From contig CAVTTB010000009.1 in NCBI GenBank assembly GCA_963737555.1, forward strand, positions 186,001-250,000: 64,000 bases of DNA, written 5' to 3'. The position numbers and the translations under genes are program-made. This DNA comes from JAHJQQ01 sp963737555 (lineage in GTDB: Bacteria; Pseudomonadota; Gammaproteobacteria; Thiohalobacterales; Thiohalobacteraceae). Shown here piece by piece: positions 1-7,588 of the stretch (positions within the stretch are counted from its first letter, which is position 1; each line of letters opens with the position of its first letter). A model generated the notes under the pieces. The model saw only the letters and a program-made list of their open reading frames with translations, was not told the DNA's origin and did no database searches.

Positions 1-633
1 CTGTCGCAACTCGGACCCAATCGCCCGCAGGTTTTCGATTGGTCGGTGGTCGAGGATAATCCGTTTTTCTGGCCCGATGCCGCCATGGTCCCCGCGTTGG
101 AAGACTATATGGATGCACTGCGTAAGTCCGGCGACTCCATCGGTGCGCGGGTGACGGTGGTTGCGACAGGTATACCACCGGGACTCGGCGAGCCGATATT
201 CGATCGTCTCGATGCGGACATCGCTCATGCACTCATGAGCATCAACGCGGTCAAGGGCGTGGAGATCGGTGCGGGCTTTGCCTGCGTTGAACAGAAAGGA
301 ACCGAGCATCGCGATGAGATCACGCCGCAGGGATTTTTGAGCAACAACGCCGGCGGTATTCTCGGTGGCATCTCCTCAGGCCAGGACATCATTGCGCACA
401 TCGCGCTCAAGCCGACCTCCAGTATTCGGTTGCCGGGTCGTTCGGTGAATCTGGCCGGGGAACCGGTCGAAGTCGTCACGCACGGGCGTCACGATCCCTG
501 TGTCGGTATCCGTGCGACACCGATTGCGGAAGCCATGCTGGCGATTGTTTTGATGGATCACTTGCTGCGTCACCGCGGTCAGAATCAGGACGTACACTCC
601 CAAACACCGATCATTCCCGCCCGACCTGAATAG
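1..633 (+). CDS. aroC: chorismate synthase, C-terminal part (5' end outside window)
   Basis: Chorismate synthase makes chorismate from 5-enolpyruvylshikimate-3-phosphate using reduced FMN, the last step of the shikimate pathway. The reading frame is open from base 1, so the start lies upstream. About 210 C-terminal residues are present. Family hallmarks are visible: the SxGARV segment, GLGEPIFDRLDADIA, the stretch around KGVEIGAGF, and the NNAGGILGGISSGQ block that binds FMN and substrate, followed by KPTSSI and the GRHDPC motif with RATPIAEAM. The last ~20 residues are a variable tail. In pseudomonads the downstream neighbour is likewise an MFS transporter, which matches the gene at 1510. 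Identification is secure; only the length is unknown. Confidence 0.97.
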   Translation: MSQLGPNRPQVFDWSVVEDNPFFWPDAAMVPALEDYMDALRKSGDSIGARVTVVATGIPPGLGEPIFDRLDADIAHALMSINAVKGVEIGAGFACVEQKGTEHRDEITPQGFLSNNAGGILGGISSGQDIIAHIALKPTSSIRLPGRSVNLAGEPVEVVTHGRHDPCVGIRATPIAEAMLAIVLMDHLLRHRGQNQDVHSQTPIIPARPE

Positions 634-744
634 ACCCGATCATCCGCAGATAGCCAACTGACGTTTTGTGATCAATGTGAATGCTGTATGCCATTGTTGT
701 CATGTCGACTTTGTGACATTGGAACTTCCAGAGAGGATGTCGGC

Positions 745-1134
745 ATGGATCGGGTGTTGCAGCGAATCTTGTATGTCGAAGATGAGCCGGACATTCAGGC
801 CGTGGCGCGTCTGTCCCTGGAACACATCGGCGGCTTTACCGTCGAAGTCTGCAGTTCGGGACGTGAGGCGTTGGAAAAACTGCCGCTCTTCAAGCCTGAC
901 CTGATTCTGTTGGACGTGATGATGCCGTGCATGGATGGCCCGACGACATTGCAGGCTTTGCGCGCAACACCCGAAGGGAGCACTGTTCCGGTCGCGTTTA
1001 TGACCGCCAAGGTGCAGCCGCAGGAGATCGCACAATACAAGCAGCTCGGTGCCATCGACGTGATTCCAAAACCCTTTGATCCGATGACACTGGCGGATAA
1101 AGTACGCGCGATCTGGGGACAGCGTCATGGTTGA
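745..1134 (+). CDS. single-domain response regulator (CheY-like receiver)
   Basis: A 129-residue stand-alone receiver domain. The acidic pocket (VEDEPD), the phosphoacceptor aspartate in LLDVMMPCMDG, a conserved Thr in FMTAK and the Lys in PKPFDP are all present, so it should be phosphorylatable. There is no output domain. I chose the ATG at 745 because a GAGAGGA ribosome-binding site lies 7 bases upstream and the receiver fold begins a few residues later; the frame is open further upstream to 688 without homology. The stop overlaps the next gene, which encodes an Hpt domain, so the two probably form a small phosphorelay whose kinase is elsewhere. The target process cannot be told from sequence. 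Confidence 0.88.
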   Translation: MDRVLQRILYVEDEPDIQAVARLSLEHIGGFTVEVCSSGREALEKLPLFKPDLILLDVMMPCMDGPTTLQALRATPEGSTVPVAFMTAKVQPQEIAQYKQLGAIDVIPKPFDPMTLADKVRAIWGQRHG

Positions 1135-1467
1135 TCTCGACGAATTGGAAGCCAAATTGGCAGCCATCAAGCATGCCTATGTTGCGGAGCTGCCAGCCAG
1201 CGCTGCGAATCTGCATTCCGCCTGGGTACGGACTCAGGCTGAAGACTGGGCGCAGCCGCCGCTGCGCGAACTGCATCGGCTGATACACAACTTGGCGGGG
1301 TCGGGCGCGACCTTCGGATTTCGCAGAGTTTGAGTGCGCATGCGCACGCTCTGGAGCTTCCACTCAGGGCTTTGCTGGAAGATCCGGCTGCGGATCGTAG
1401 CGCCTTGCCGGCACTGTTCGAGGCACTGATGACGGCGCTGGCCGCGGCGGCTAAACAGAATGCGTGA
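1127..1467 (+). CDS. Hpt (histidine phosphotransfer) domain protein, frameshifted
   Basis: Small helical protein with the Hpt signature RLIHNLAGSGATFGF; the His is the expected phosphorylated residue. The first frame stops at 1333 right after this motif. The next frame continues with SLSAHAHALELPLRALLED and an Ala-rich helix to a stop at 1465-1467, exactly as Hpt domains do. One base therefore appears to be missing near 1319-1321. Restored, the protein is about 113 residues. It overlaps the receiver gene by 8 bases, so the two are probably translationally coupled and partners in a phosphorelay. The frameshift is probably a sequencing error, although a real mutation cannot be excluded from one sequence. 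Confidence 0.75.
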
Positions 1468-1509
1468 TACTCGACGTTCAATCCTGCTCTGTGTCCTAAG
1501 CTAACTACT

Positions 1510-2655
1510 GTGCCGCACTCACGATCCCTCTACTGGCGGCTGTCAGGATTCTACCTGTTCTACTTCGCGACCCTGGGCGCATTGGTCCCGTATTGGAGCC
1601 TGTACCTAAAGGACCTCGGATTTAACGTCGCCGAAATCGGCGAGTTGGTGGCCATCCTCATGGCGACCAAACTGGTCGCACCCAACGTGTGGGGTTGGAT
1701 CGCCGATCACACCGGGCGGCGCATGGCCATCATCCGCCTGGCCTCATTTTTGTCATTGATCCTCTTTGCCGGCGTATTCATGGGCAGCAGTTATTTATGG
1801 CTGGCGCTGGTGATGAGTGGGTTCAGTTTTTTCTGGAACGCGGCTTTACCACAATTCGAGGCCGTGACGCTCTCGCACCTCGGCACCTCTACGCATCGCT
1901 ACAGTTCGATCCGCCTGTGGGGCTCGATCGGATTTATTTTGACAGTGGCAGGACTCGGCGCGGTGTTTGACCGTGCAGGTGTGACGTTGTTGCCGCCGAT
2001 ATTGTTCGCCTTGTTTGCCGCGATTTGGCTGTCCAGTCTGGCTGTTCCGGAACACGCGACGCCGGCAAACCCGTCGCCGCATACGCCGTTGCGCCAGGTG
2101 TTGGGCCGTCCGGATGTGCTGGCCTTGTTAGTCGTGTGTTTTCTGATGCAACTCAGTCACGGACCTTACTACACATTCTTCACCCTGTATTTGGAAGACT
2201 ACGGTTACAGCCGTTCCAGCATCGGTCTGCTGTGGGCGCTGGGTGTTGTCGCAGAGATCGGTGTGTTCGTGGTGATGCATCGTTGGTTGCCGCGTTATGG
2301 CGCACGCAGTCTGTTACTGGCGAGTCTGGTTTTGACCACGCTGCGTTGGCTGTTGATTGCGGGCTTCGCCGACACGCTTGCGGTGGTGTTGTTCGCGCAG
2401 GTCTTGCACGCGGCCAGCTTCGGTATCTTTCACGCGGTGGCAATTCACCTAGTGCATCAACTTTTCGTTGGCCGAAATCAAGGCCGCGGCCAAGCGCTCT
2501 ACAGCAGTCTGAGTTTCGGCGCCGGTGGTGCGGTCGGTAGTCTGGCGGCCGGTTACATCTGGACCGGTATGGGTGCGCAGTGGACGTATGTGTTTGCGGC
2601 ATGCGCGAGTGCGTTGGCGTGGGTGATTGCGGTCAGGCGGGTGAGGGTGGAGTAG
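1510..2655 (+). CDS. MFS transporter (HcaT / MFS_1-like family)
   Basis: A 381-residue inner-membrane protein with about twelve hydrophobic segments. It begins SRSLYWRLSGFYLFYFATLG and carries the MFS loop motif between TM2 and TM3 (GWIADHTGRR). The segment RYSSIRLWGSIGFI after TM4 is characteristic of the 3-phenylpropionate-permease (HcaT)-like branch. Substrate cannot be predicted. A GTG start at 1510 is used because the family N-terminus begins directly after it. The position downstream of aroC is conserved in other Gammaproteobacteria. The gene is intact and of normal family length. Confidence 0.85.
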   Translation: MPHSRSLYWRLSGFYLFYFATLGALVPYWSLYLKDLGFNVAEIGELVAILMATKLVAPNVWGWIADHTGRRMAIIRLASFLSLILFAGVFMGSSYLWLALVMSGFSFFWNAALPQFEAVTLSHLGTSTHRYSSIRLWGSIGFILTVAGLGAVFDRAGVTLLPPILFALFAAIWLSSLAVPEHATPANPSPHTPLRQVLGRPDVLALLVVCFLMQLSHGPYYTFFTLYLEDYGYSRSSIGLLWALGVVAEIGVFVVMHRWLPRYGARSLLLASLVLTTLRWLLIAGFADTLAVVLFAQVLHAASFGIFHAVAIHLVHQLFVGRNQGRGQALYSSLSFGAGGAVGSLAAGYIWTGMGAQWTYVFAACASALAWVIAVRRVRVE

Positions 2656-2698
2656 GGTTTGTTTTGTGTCTGTTGTCCTTGGCCTTTTTTCCGCCCTG

Positions 2699-2908
2699 GC
2701 TGGGCGGGTTACTTTTCTTTGCTTGCCCAAAGAAAAGTAACCAAAAGAAAAGGCACCCCGACGGCTTGCCCCGCTGCGCGGGGTACCCTGCGCTCCTCGC
2801 CCTTTTGCGCGCTCGCCTAACTCGCCGTTCCAAAATTCGGAACGGCTCAGACAGGAGGCTCGCTTCATCGCAAAAGGACTGCGGTGCTCGGCTGCGCCGA
2901 CGGGGAGA
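2699..2908 (+). repeat. ~210 bp interspersed element, left copy of an inverted pair
   Basis: It starts GCTGGGCG, then carries a strong stem-loop (TTACTTTTCTTTGC facing its complement around 2710-2742), a GC hairpin GCCCCGCTGCGCGGGG, a 7 bp hairpin with arms CCGTTCC/GGAACGG at about 2826-2846, and ends at CGGGGAGA. The same element lies in the opposite orientation at 3905-4103. Apart from the variable hairpin and a few bases the two copies are almost identical. No transposase is present, so it behaves like a MITE or large REP-type element. Short open frames inside it are spurious translations of the repeat. Confidence 0.85.
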
Positions 2909-3015
2909 GAACGTCAAAACACTGAACACGCAGATCGGGTTTCGTTTTCGCTTAACTCGGGCTGTGCTTGCTAGGGGATTCATTTAATACGCCGTTATGC
3001 GTAAAGTGTGCAGAT

Positions 3016-3759
3016 ATGACTGTCGCGCCACCTAATGAAATATTCGAGTTCCTAAAAAGAGCTCACGACGAGTTTCAGCCGCTTTCTGAAAAAATAGCTT
3101 TTGACAAAACGCATCCACTACACCGTAACGCAGTTGCGTTATACGGTTCAATTATTGAGCTAACGGGAAGCATCATTGTCTTGCTTGATAGACAGATGGC
3201 GACGGGGGTTCCTATCTTGCTCAGGGCAATACTGGAGGCCTACGTCGATTTGGTGAATCTCCTGAAGAACAAACTATATGGATACAATTTAGAAGTTAGT
3301 TACCTCAAGGAGTGGCTCAAGATTCTTGATGAGGCCAAGCTTGGGAAAAATGAATACCTTGCAGAAATTACAGCACAGCCGAGTTTGGATGAAACAATAG
3401 ATGGCTGGAGGAAAGAGAAAAAGAGATTGGAAAATGAAGGGTACAGCGCTATAAAGATAGAGCAAAAATTTAAGAAAGCTGGAATGGAGAAAGAGTACAG
3501 ATCAATTTACAACATGCTCTGTTCTGATTCGCACAACAATCTCAGGTCTTTGATCGATCGGCATGTAGAAAGAGAAGAAACGGATTTCTCAATCGTTTTC
3601 TACAAGGCGTACACTCTGGAAGACAGCGCTGTTCATGTGGGTACCAACGCAGAAATTCCGGTTCGTGCAACACAACAGATCCATGAGTTTTTCGATAGTC
3701 CTGTCAAGGAAGAAATCACGAGATATCGCGTCGAGATGGATATGCTTCGTGGTGATTAG
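3016..3759 (+). CDS. DUF5677-like hypothetical protein inside an inverted-repeat island
   Basis: A 247-residue soluble, largely alpha-helical protein. The pattern of a helix with VPILLRAILEAYVDLVNLL, a charged middle region rich in Lys/Glu (about residues 110-160), and the segment CSDSHNNLRSLIDRH is what I associate with the DUF5677 family of uncharacterised accessory-genome proteins; this recognition is from memory. No signal peptide, membrane segment or known catalytic motif is visible. The ATG at 3016 is preferred; the frame is open upstream to 2968 but that part reads through repeat-derived sequence. The gene is visibly AT-richer than its neighbours and is bracketed by two inverted copies of a repeat, so it is probably horizontally acquired. 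Function unknown. Confidence 0.7.
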   Translation: MTVAPPNEIFEFLKRAHDEFQPLSEKIAFDKTHPLHRNAVALYGSIIELTGSIIVLLDRQMATGVPILLRAILEAYVDLVNLLKNKLYGYNLEVSYLKEWLKILDEAKLGKNEYLAEITAQPSLDETIDGWRKEKKRLENEGYSAIKIEQKFKKAGMEKEYRSIYNMLCSDSHNNLRSLIDRHVEREETDFSIVFYKAYTLEDSAVHVGTNAEIPVRATQQIHEFFDSPVKEEITRYRVEMDMLRGD

Positions 3760-3762
3760 CTC

Positions 3763-3847
3763 GTAGGACGGGTGAGGGCGTCGTTTGCTGTAACCCATCA
3801 TAGATTCGGATAACCGATGGGTTACGCTTCGCTCCACCCATCCTACG
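3763..3847. repeat. imperfect palindromic repeat (CGTAGGA-type ends)
   Basis: Directly after the DUF5677-like gene the sequence reads CGTAGGACGGGTG and closes with CACCCATCCTACG; inside these are GTAACCCATC and its complement GATGGGTTAC. It can fold into one long hairpin. It resembles the intergenic GTAGGGTGGGT elements found in many proteobacterial genomes, and a related core (TAGGGTGGGT / ACCCACCCTA) occurs at 16731-16848. It may also act as a transcription end for the gene at 3016. Confidence 0.75.
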
Positions 3848-3904
3848 CGACGAGATCGGCGTCGCAGACGCTGATCTCGTTGTCGAGTTTGATTTTGACT
3901 TTCA

Positions 3905-4103
3905 GCTCCCCGTCGGCGCAGCCGAGCACCGCAGCCCTTTTGCGATGAAGCGAGCCTCCTGTCTGAGCCGCGTAGCGGCGAGTTAGGCGAGCGCGCAAAA
4001 GGGCGAGGAGCGCAGGGTACCCCGCGCAGCGGGGCAAGCCGTCGGGTCGCCTTTCTTTTGGGTACTTTTCTTTGGCGAAGCAAAGAAAAGTACCTCGCCC
4101 AGC
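3905..4103 (-). repeat. ~200 bp interspersed element, right copy of an inverted pair
   Basis: Reverse-complement copy of the element at 2699-2908. Read on the minus strand it has the same order of hairpins: TACTTTTCTTTGC stem-loop, GC hairpin, a variable hairpin and the CGGGGAG end. The variable hairpin has different arms here (GCCGC/GCGGC instead of CCGTTCC/GGAACGG), so structure is kept while sequence is not. Between this copy and the palindrome at 3763 there is a further hairpin with arms GAGATC/GATCTC at about 3851-3880. Open frames within it are probably not genes. Confidence 0.85.
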
Positions 4104-4163
4104 AAAGGGCGAAAGGGATGCGAAGATGTCACTGCATCTGCAAATCCAGTAAAGCCGAATCGG

Positions 4164-5031
4164 CTACTCCCCCCTCAACACCCCCATCATCGCCCGCGCC
4201 GCATTCGACAAGGTGCGTTCCCGATGATGTACCAACGCCGAGTGTGCGCTGCAGTTGCAGTCCCTGCACCGGCAACGCGCGCAGTTGCTGATCGACCATC
4301 GTCTGCGGCAGCAGACTCCAACCGAGTCCGACCGACACCAGCATCTTGATGGTTTCGAGATAATTGGTGGACAGTGAACTGCGTAAGGTCAGGCCGAGTT
4401 CGCTGAAGGCCTGTTCGGCGATCTGCCGCGTGTAGGTCGAACTCGCGGGCAGAATGGCGGGGTAATCCGACAAGTCACTCAGCTGCACATGGCGTTGCTG
4501 TGCGAGCGGATGTTCCGGCGCACACACCACCGCGAGCGGATCGTCCCACACCGGTATCAATCGCAGGCTGGGTCGCGCTACGGGCGGCAAGGTGACGATG
4601 GCCAATTCCAGATTGCCGGTCTCGACGGCGTGGCAGGCAGCCTCCGAATCCATGAAGTGCAGATCCAGTTCGACGTCCGGATAGCGGGTCACGAAGGTAC
4701 GCAGGGTCGGTGGCAAGCGGTGCAGACCGATGTGGTGGCTGGTACCCAGACGCAGCACGCCGCTGACCTGTCCGCTGAGATTGGACAGGGCGCGGCGGCT
4801 GTCGTCGAGTTCGGCGAGAATGCGTTGCGCGCGTGGCAGTAGCGCCTGACCGGCCTCGGTCAGGCTGACGCGGCGGCCGATGCGATCGAACAGGCGCGCC
4901 CCGAAGCTGTTTTCCAGCGCGGCGACGCGTTTACTGATGGCCGGTTGGGTGAGATGCAGGTTCTCTGCCGCCGTGGAAAAGGAGGCGCTTTCGGCGATGG
5001 CCACGAAGGCGCGCAGATTGGCGATGTCCAT
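4164..5031 (-). CDS. LysR-family transcriptional regulator, C-terminus frameshifted
   Basis: A LysR-type activator/repressor: winged helix-turn-helix at residues 1-60 (LRAFVAIAESASFSTAAENL, then LTQPAISKRVAALE), followed by a periplasmic-binding-protein-like effector domain with the EHPLA turn. It is divergent from leuC with about 115 bases between starts, the usual arrangement for a regulator of the adjacent gene; pseudomonads have a LysR gene in the same place. The minus-strand frame stays open to 4129, but the last ~30 residues look foreign. Removing one base near 4232-4235 gives VHHRERTLSNAARAMM and a stop at 4164-4166, a typical LysR C-terminus. I therefore end the gene at 4164 and regard the extra base as a probable sequencing error. 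Confidence 0.85.
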
Positions 5032-5063
5032 GCGGTCGGTCTCCTGTAGATGGATTACTATTG

Positions 5064-5075
5064 GTTATATATAAC
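5064..5075. promoter_or_regulatory. palindrome in the lysR-leuC divergent promoter, candidate LysR site
   Basis: A perfect 12-base palindrome, GTTATATATAAC, lies in the AT-rich gap between the divergent lysR and leuC genes. LysR proteins usually bind AT-rich interrupted palindromes in exactly this position. The assignment to this regulator is inference. Confidence 0.45.
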
Positions 5076-5146
5076 ATGAAAAATATGAATTTGAGTTATC
5101 CGGTCGCCGGCCCTACCATCGCCAGCCTGATCGGGAGATGAGCGTT

Positions 5147-6607
5147 ATGGCCGGAAAAACCCTGTACGACAAACTCTGGGATGCTCATGTGGTGCGCGCC
5201 GAGGCGGACGGCACCACCTTGTTATATGTCGACCGCCACCTGGTGCATGAGGTGACCTCGCCGCAGGCCTTCGAAGGCCTGCGTCTGGCCGGTCGCAAAC
5301 CTTGGCGGGTCAGTTCGGTATTGGCCGTGCCGGATCACAATGTGCCGACCACGGCGCGTAGCGCCGGCGTCACGGGCATCGCCGATCCCATTTCGCGCGT
5401 GCAAGTCGAGACGCTCGATGCCAACTGTGCCGAGTTCGGCATTACCGAATTTGCGATGAACGATCTGCGTCAGGGCATCGTGCATGTGATCGGCCCGGAA
5501 CAGGGCGCGACCTTGCCGGGCATGACGGTCGTGTGTGGCGATTCGCATACCTCGACGCACGGCGCGTTTGGCGCGCTGGCGTTCGGCATCGGTACTTCTG
5601 AAGTCGAGCATGTGTTGGCGACGCAATGCCTGATGCAGAAGAAATCGAAAAACTTTCTGGTGCGCGTGGATGGCCAATTAGGCCCCGGCGTGACGGCGAA
5701 AGATATCGTGCTGGCGATCATCGGCAAGATCGGCACGGCGGGCGGCACCGGTTATACGCTGGAATTCGCCGGTGAAGCGATACGCGCATTGTCGATGGAA
5801 GGTCGCATGAGCATCTGCAACATGGCCATCGAGGCGGGTGCGCGTGCGGGACTGGTCGGTGTCGACGAGACCACCGTGGAATATGTGCAGGGCCGCCCGT
5901 ATGCGCCACGCGGTGATCAGTGGGATCAGGCGGTGGCCGCCTGGTTCGATCTGCACAGCGACGACGATGCGGTGTTCGACAAGACTGTCGTATTGGATGC
6001 CGCGACGCTGGTGCCGCAAGTGACCTGGGGCACCTCGCCGGAGATGGTCGTCGGCGTCGATGACCGCGTACCCGATCCCGCGCGTGAAGCGGATCAGGTC
6101 AAGGCCAACGGCATGCGTCGTGCGCTTGAATATATGGGTCTGCAACCAGGCACGGCGATCAGCGATATCCGCGTGGACAAGGTGTTCATCGGTTCCTGCA
6201 CCAACTCGCGCATCGAAGATCTGCGCGCGGCGGCGGCGGCGATCAAGGGCGGCACGGTCGCGGCGAATATCAAACTGGCCTTGGTCGTGCCCGGCTCCGG
6301 CTTGGTGAAACAGCAGGCCGAGGCCGAGGGGCTGGACAAAATTTTCACCGCCGCCGGTTTCGAATGGCGCGAGCCGGGATGCTCGATGTGTCTGGCGATG
6401 AATGCCGACCGTCTGGAACCGGGCGAACGCTGCGCCTCGACCTCGAATCGCAATTTCGAAGGCCGCCAAGGCCAAGGTGGACGCACGCATCTGGTCAGCC
6501 CGGCGATGGCGGCCGCGGCGGCGATTGCAGGGCATTTCGTGGATGTGCGGAATTTGGGTGAATCAATGTTGAACCGCCAAGGCGCCAAGGACGCCAAGAA
6601 TGCTTAA
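5147..6607 (+). CDS. leuC: 3-isopropylmalate dehydratase, large subunit
   Basis: With LeuD it isomerises 2-isopropylmalate to 3-isopropylmalate in leucine synthesis, in the cytoplasm. The three cysteines of the [4Fe-4S] cluster are visible in GSCTNSR and PGCSMCLAMN, and the aconitase-family motif GDSHTSTHGAFGALAFGIGT is intact. The ATG at 5147 is preferred: GGGAG at 5133-5137 sits 9 bases upstream, whereas the ATG at 5138 abuts it; MAGKTLYDKLWDAH is also the usual N-terminus. The protein is 486 residues, slightly longer than usual, because the last dozen codons (NRQGAKDAKNA) are encoded by a GGCGCCAAGG-type repeat inserted at the 3' end. Conserved sequence stops near GHFVDVRNLG. Confidence 0.97.
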   Translation: MAGKTLYDKLWDAHVVRAEADGTTLLYVDRHLVHEVTSPQAFEGLRLAGRKPWRVSSVLAVPDHNVPTTARSAGVTGIADPISRVQVETLDANCAEFGITEFAMNDLRQGIVHVIGPEQGATLPGMTVVCGDSHTSTHGAFGALAFGIGTSEVEHVLATQCLMQKKSKNFLVRVDGQLGPGVTAKDIVLAIIGKIGTAGGTGYTLEFAGEAIRALSMEGRMSICNMAIEAGARAGLVGVDETTVEYVQGRPYAPRGDQWDQAVAAWFDLHSDDDAVFDKTVVLDAATLVPQVTWGTSPEMVVGVDDRVPDPAREADQVKANGMRRALEYMGLQPGTAISDIRVDKVFIGSCTNSRIEDLRAAAAAIKGGTVAANIKLALVVPGSGLVKQQAEAEGLDKIFTAAGFEWREPGCSMCLAMNADRLEPGERCASTSNRNFEGRQGQGGRTHLVSPAMAAAAAIAGHFVDVRNLGESMLNRQGAKDAKNA

Positions 6608-6707
6608 TGAAAAAACGCATGTAACCATTCTTCAAAGATTTTCTTGGCGTCTTGGCGCCTTGGCGGTTCCCAAAAGCTTTCTTGGCGCCCTTGGCGTCTT
6701 GGCGGTT
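6572..6707. repeat. three copies of a ~28 bp CCGCCAAGGCGCCAAGG-type repeat, one inverted to the others
   Basis: Copy A (6572-6600) reads CCGCCAAGGCGCCAAGG on the plus strand. Copies B (6641-6668) and C (6679-6707) read its complement (CTTGGCGTCTTGGCG and CTTGGCGCCCTTGGCG cores, each ending TTGGCGGTT). A and B can pair over nearly their full length, giving a strong hairpin between leuC and leuD. Copy A supplies the last codons and stop region of leuC; copy C ends just before the leuD ribosome-binding site. The same repeat type is widespread in proteobacterial intergenic DNA. Confidence 0.85.
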
Positions 6708-6723
6708 AGTAAAAGAGGTTCCA

Positions 6724-7362
6724 ATGGAAAAGTTCACAACATTGCAGGCGCTGGTGGTGCCCTTGGATCGACCCAATGTCGATACCGATGCGATCATTCC
6801 CAAGCAGTTTTTGAAATCGATCCGCCGCAGCGGCTTCGGGCCGAATCTGTTCGATGAATGGCGTTATCTGGATCACGGCGAGCCGGACCAGGACAACAGC
6901 GGCCGACCGTTGAACCCGGACTTCGCGTTGAATCAAGCGCGTTATCAGGGTGCGCGTATTCTGCTCGGCCGCGAGAATTTCGGCTGCGGCTCATCGCGTG
7001 AACATGCGGTGTGGGCGCTGGAGGATTACGGCTTTCGCGTGGTGATCGCGCCGAGCTTCGCCGACATCTTCTTCAACAACTGTTTCAAGAATGGTGTGCT
7101 GCCGTTCGTGCTGGATGCGGAAAAAGTGGACGCGCTGTTTAAGGCGGTCGAGGCAACCCCCGGTTATACGCTGACAGTGGATCTGCAGGCGCAGACCGTG
7201 ACGACGCCGACCGGCGAGGTGTTTGGTTTTGAGGTCGATGCCTTCCGTAAGCATTGTCTGCTGGAAGGCCTGGACGACATCGGTCTGACACTGCAACATG
7301 CCGATGCGATTCGCGCCTATGAGGCACGCCGGCGCGCCGAGGCGCCGTGGTTGCTGGGTTGA
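6724..7362 (+). CDS. leuD: 3-isopropylmalate dehydratase, small subunit
   Basis: Small subunit partner of LeuC. The protein is 212 residues, the normal length, starting MEKFTTLQALVVPLDRPNVD and carrying the swivel-domain signature NFGCGSSREHAVWAL plus DIFFNNCFKNG. The ATG at 6724 follows AGAGG at 6714-6718, 5 bases away. The frame is open upstream to 6652, but that part translates the repeat array and is not protein. It is co-oriented with leuC across a 116-base gap filled by inverted repeats. Confidence 0.97.
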   Translation: MEKFTTLQALVVPLDRPNVDTDAIIPKQFLKSIRRSGFGPNLFDEWRYLDHGEPDQDNSGRPLNPDFALNQARYQGARILLGRENFGCGSSREHAVWALEDYGFRVVIAPSFADIFFNNCFKNGVLPFVLDAEKVDALFKAVEATPGYTLTVDLQAQTVTTPTGEVFGFEVDAFRKHCLLEGLDDIGLTLQHADAIRAYEARRRAEAPWLLG

Positions 7363-7372
7363 TGCGCATGAA

Positions 7373-7431
7373 GTAGCCCGGATGCAATCCGGGATTGGCT
7401 GCGAATAATTCCCGGATTACATCCGGGCTAC
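7373..7431. repeat. REP-like palindrome with GTAGCCCGGATG / CATCCGGGCTAC ends
   Basis: The 12-base end GTAGCCCGGATG is perfectly complementary to CATCCGGGCTAC 36 bases later. Each half also contains its own CCCGGAT/ATCCGGG pairing, so alternative folds are possible. It lies just after leuD. The same GTAGCCCGGAT core recurs at 37635 after purA. Confidence 0.85.
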
Positions 7432-7456
7432 GTTACTCGCTGGCGCACGCAGAGTA

Positions 7457-7544
7457 CCGTCATTGCGAGCGAAGCGCGGCAATCTCCTAAGTTGAAAGCA
7501 GCCGGTTGGAGACTGCTTCGTTACTACGCGTCTCGCAATGACGG
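7457..7544. repeat. interspersed palindromic element, CCGTCATTGCGAG ends
   Basis: An 88-base element with 13-base perfect inverted ends (CCGTCATTGCGAG and CTCGCAATGACGG) and further internal pairing (GCAATCTCC region against GGAGACTGC). The CGTCATTGCGAGCGAAGCG form is a known, very widespread bacterial intergenic repeat. It lies between the REP-like palindrome and leuB, so transcription from leuD to leuB would cross two strong foldbacks. Confidence 0.85.
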
Positions 7545-7588
7545 ACGGTATTATTTGATGCATTTATTTTGTTTCTGGAAGCACAGGC

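Noticed and set aside
3843..4037. Open frame inside the right repeat on the minus strand
   Set aside because: It translates the hairpins of the repeat; the left copy gives a similar frame that breaks at other places, and there is no ribosome-binding site.
5678..6535. Long minus-strand open frame opposite leuC
   Set aside because: It is a shadow of a highly conserved gene in high-GC codon usage, rich in Arg/His/Ala without family character.
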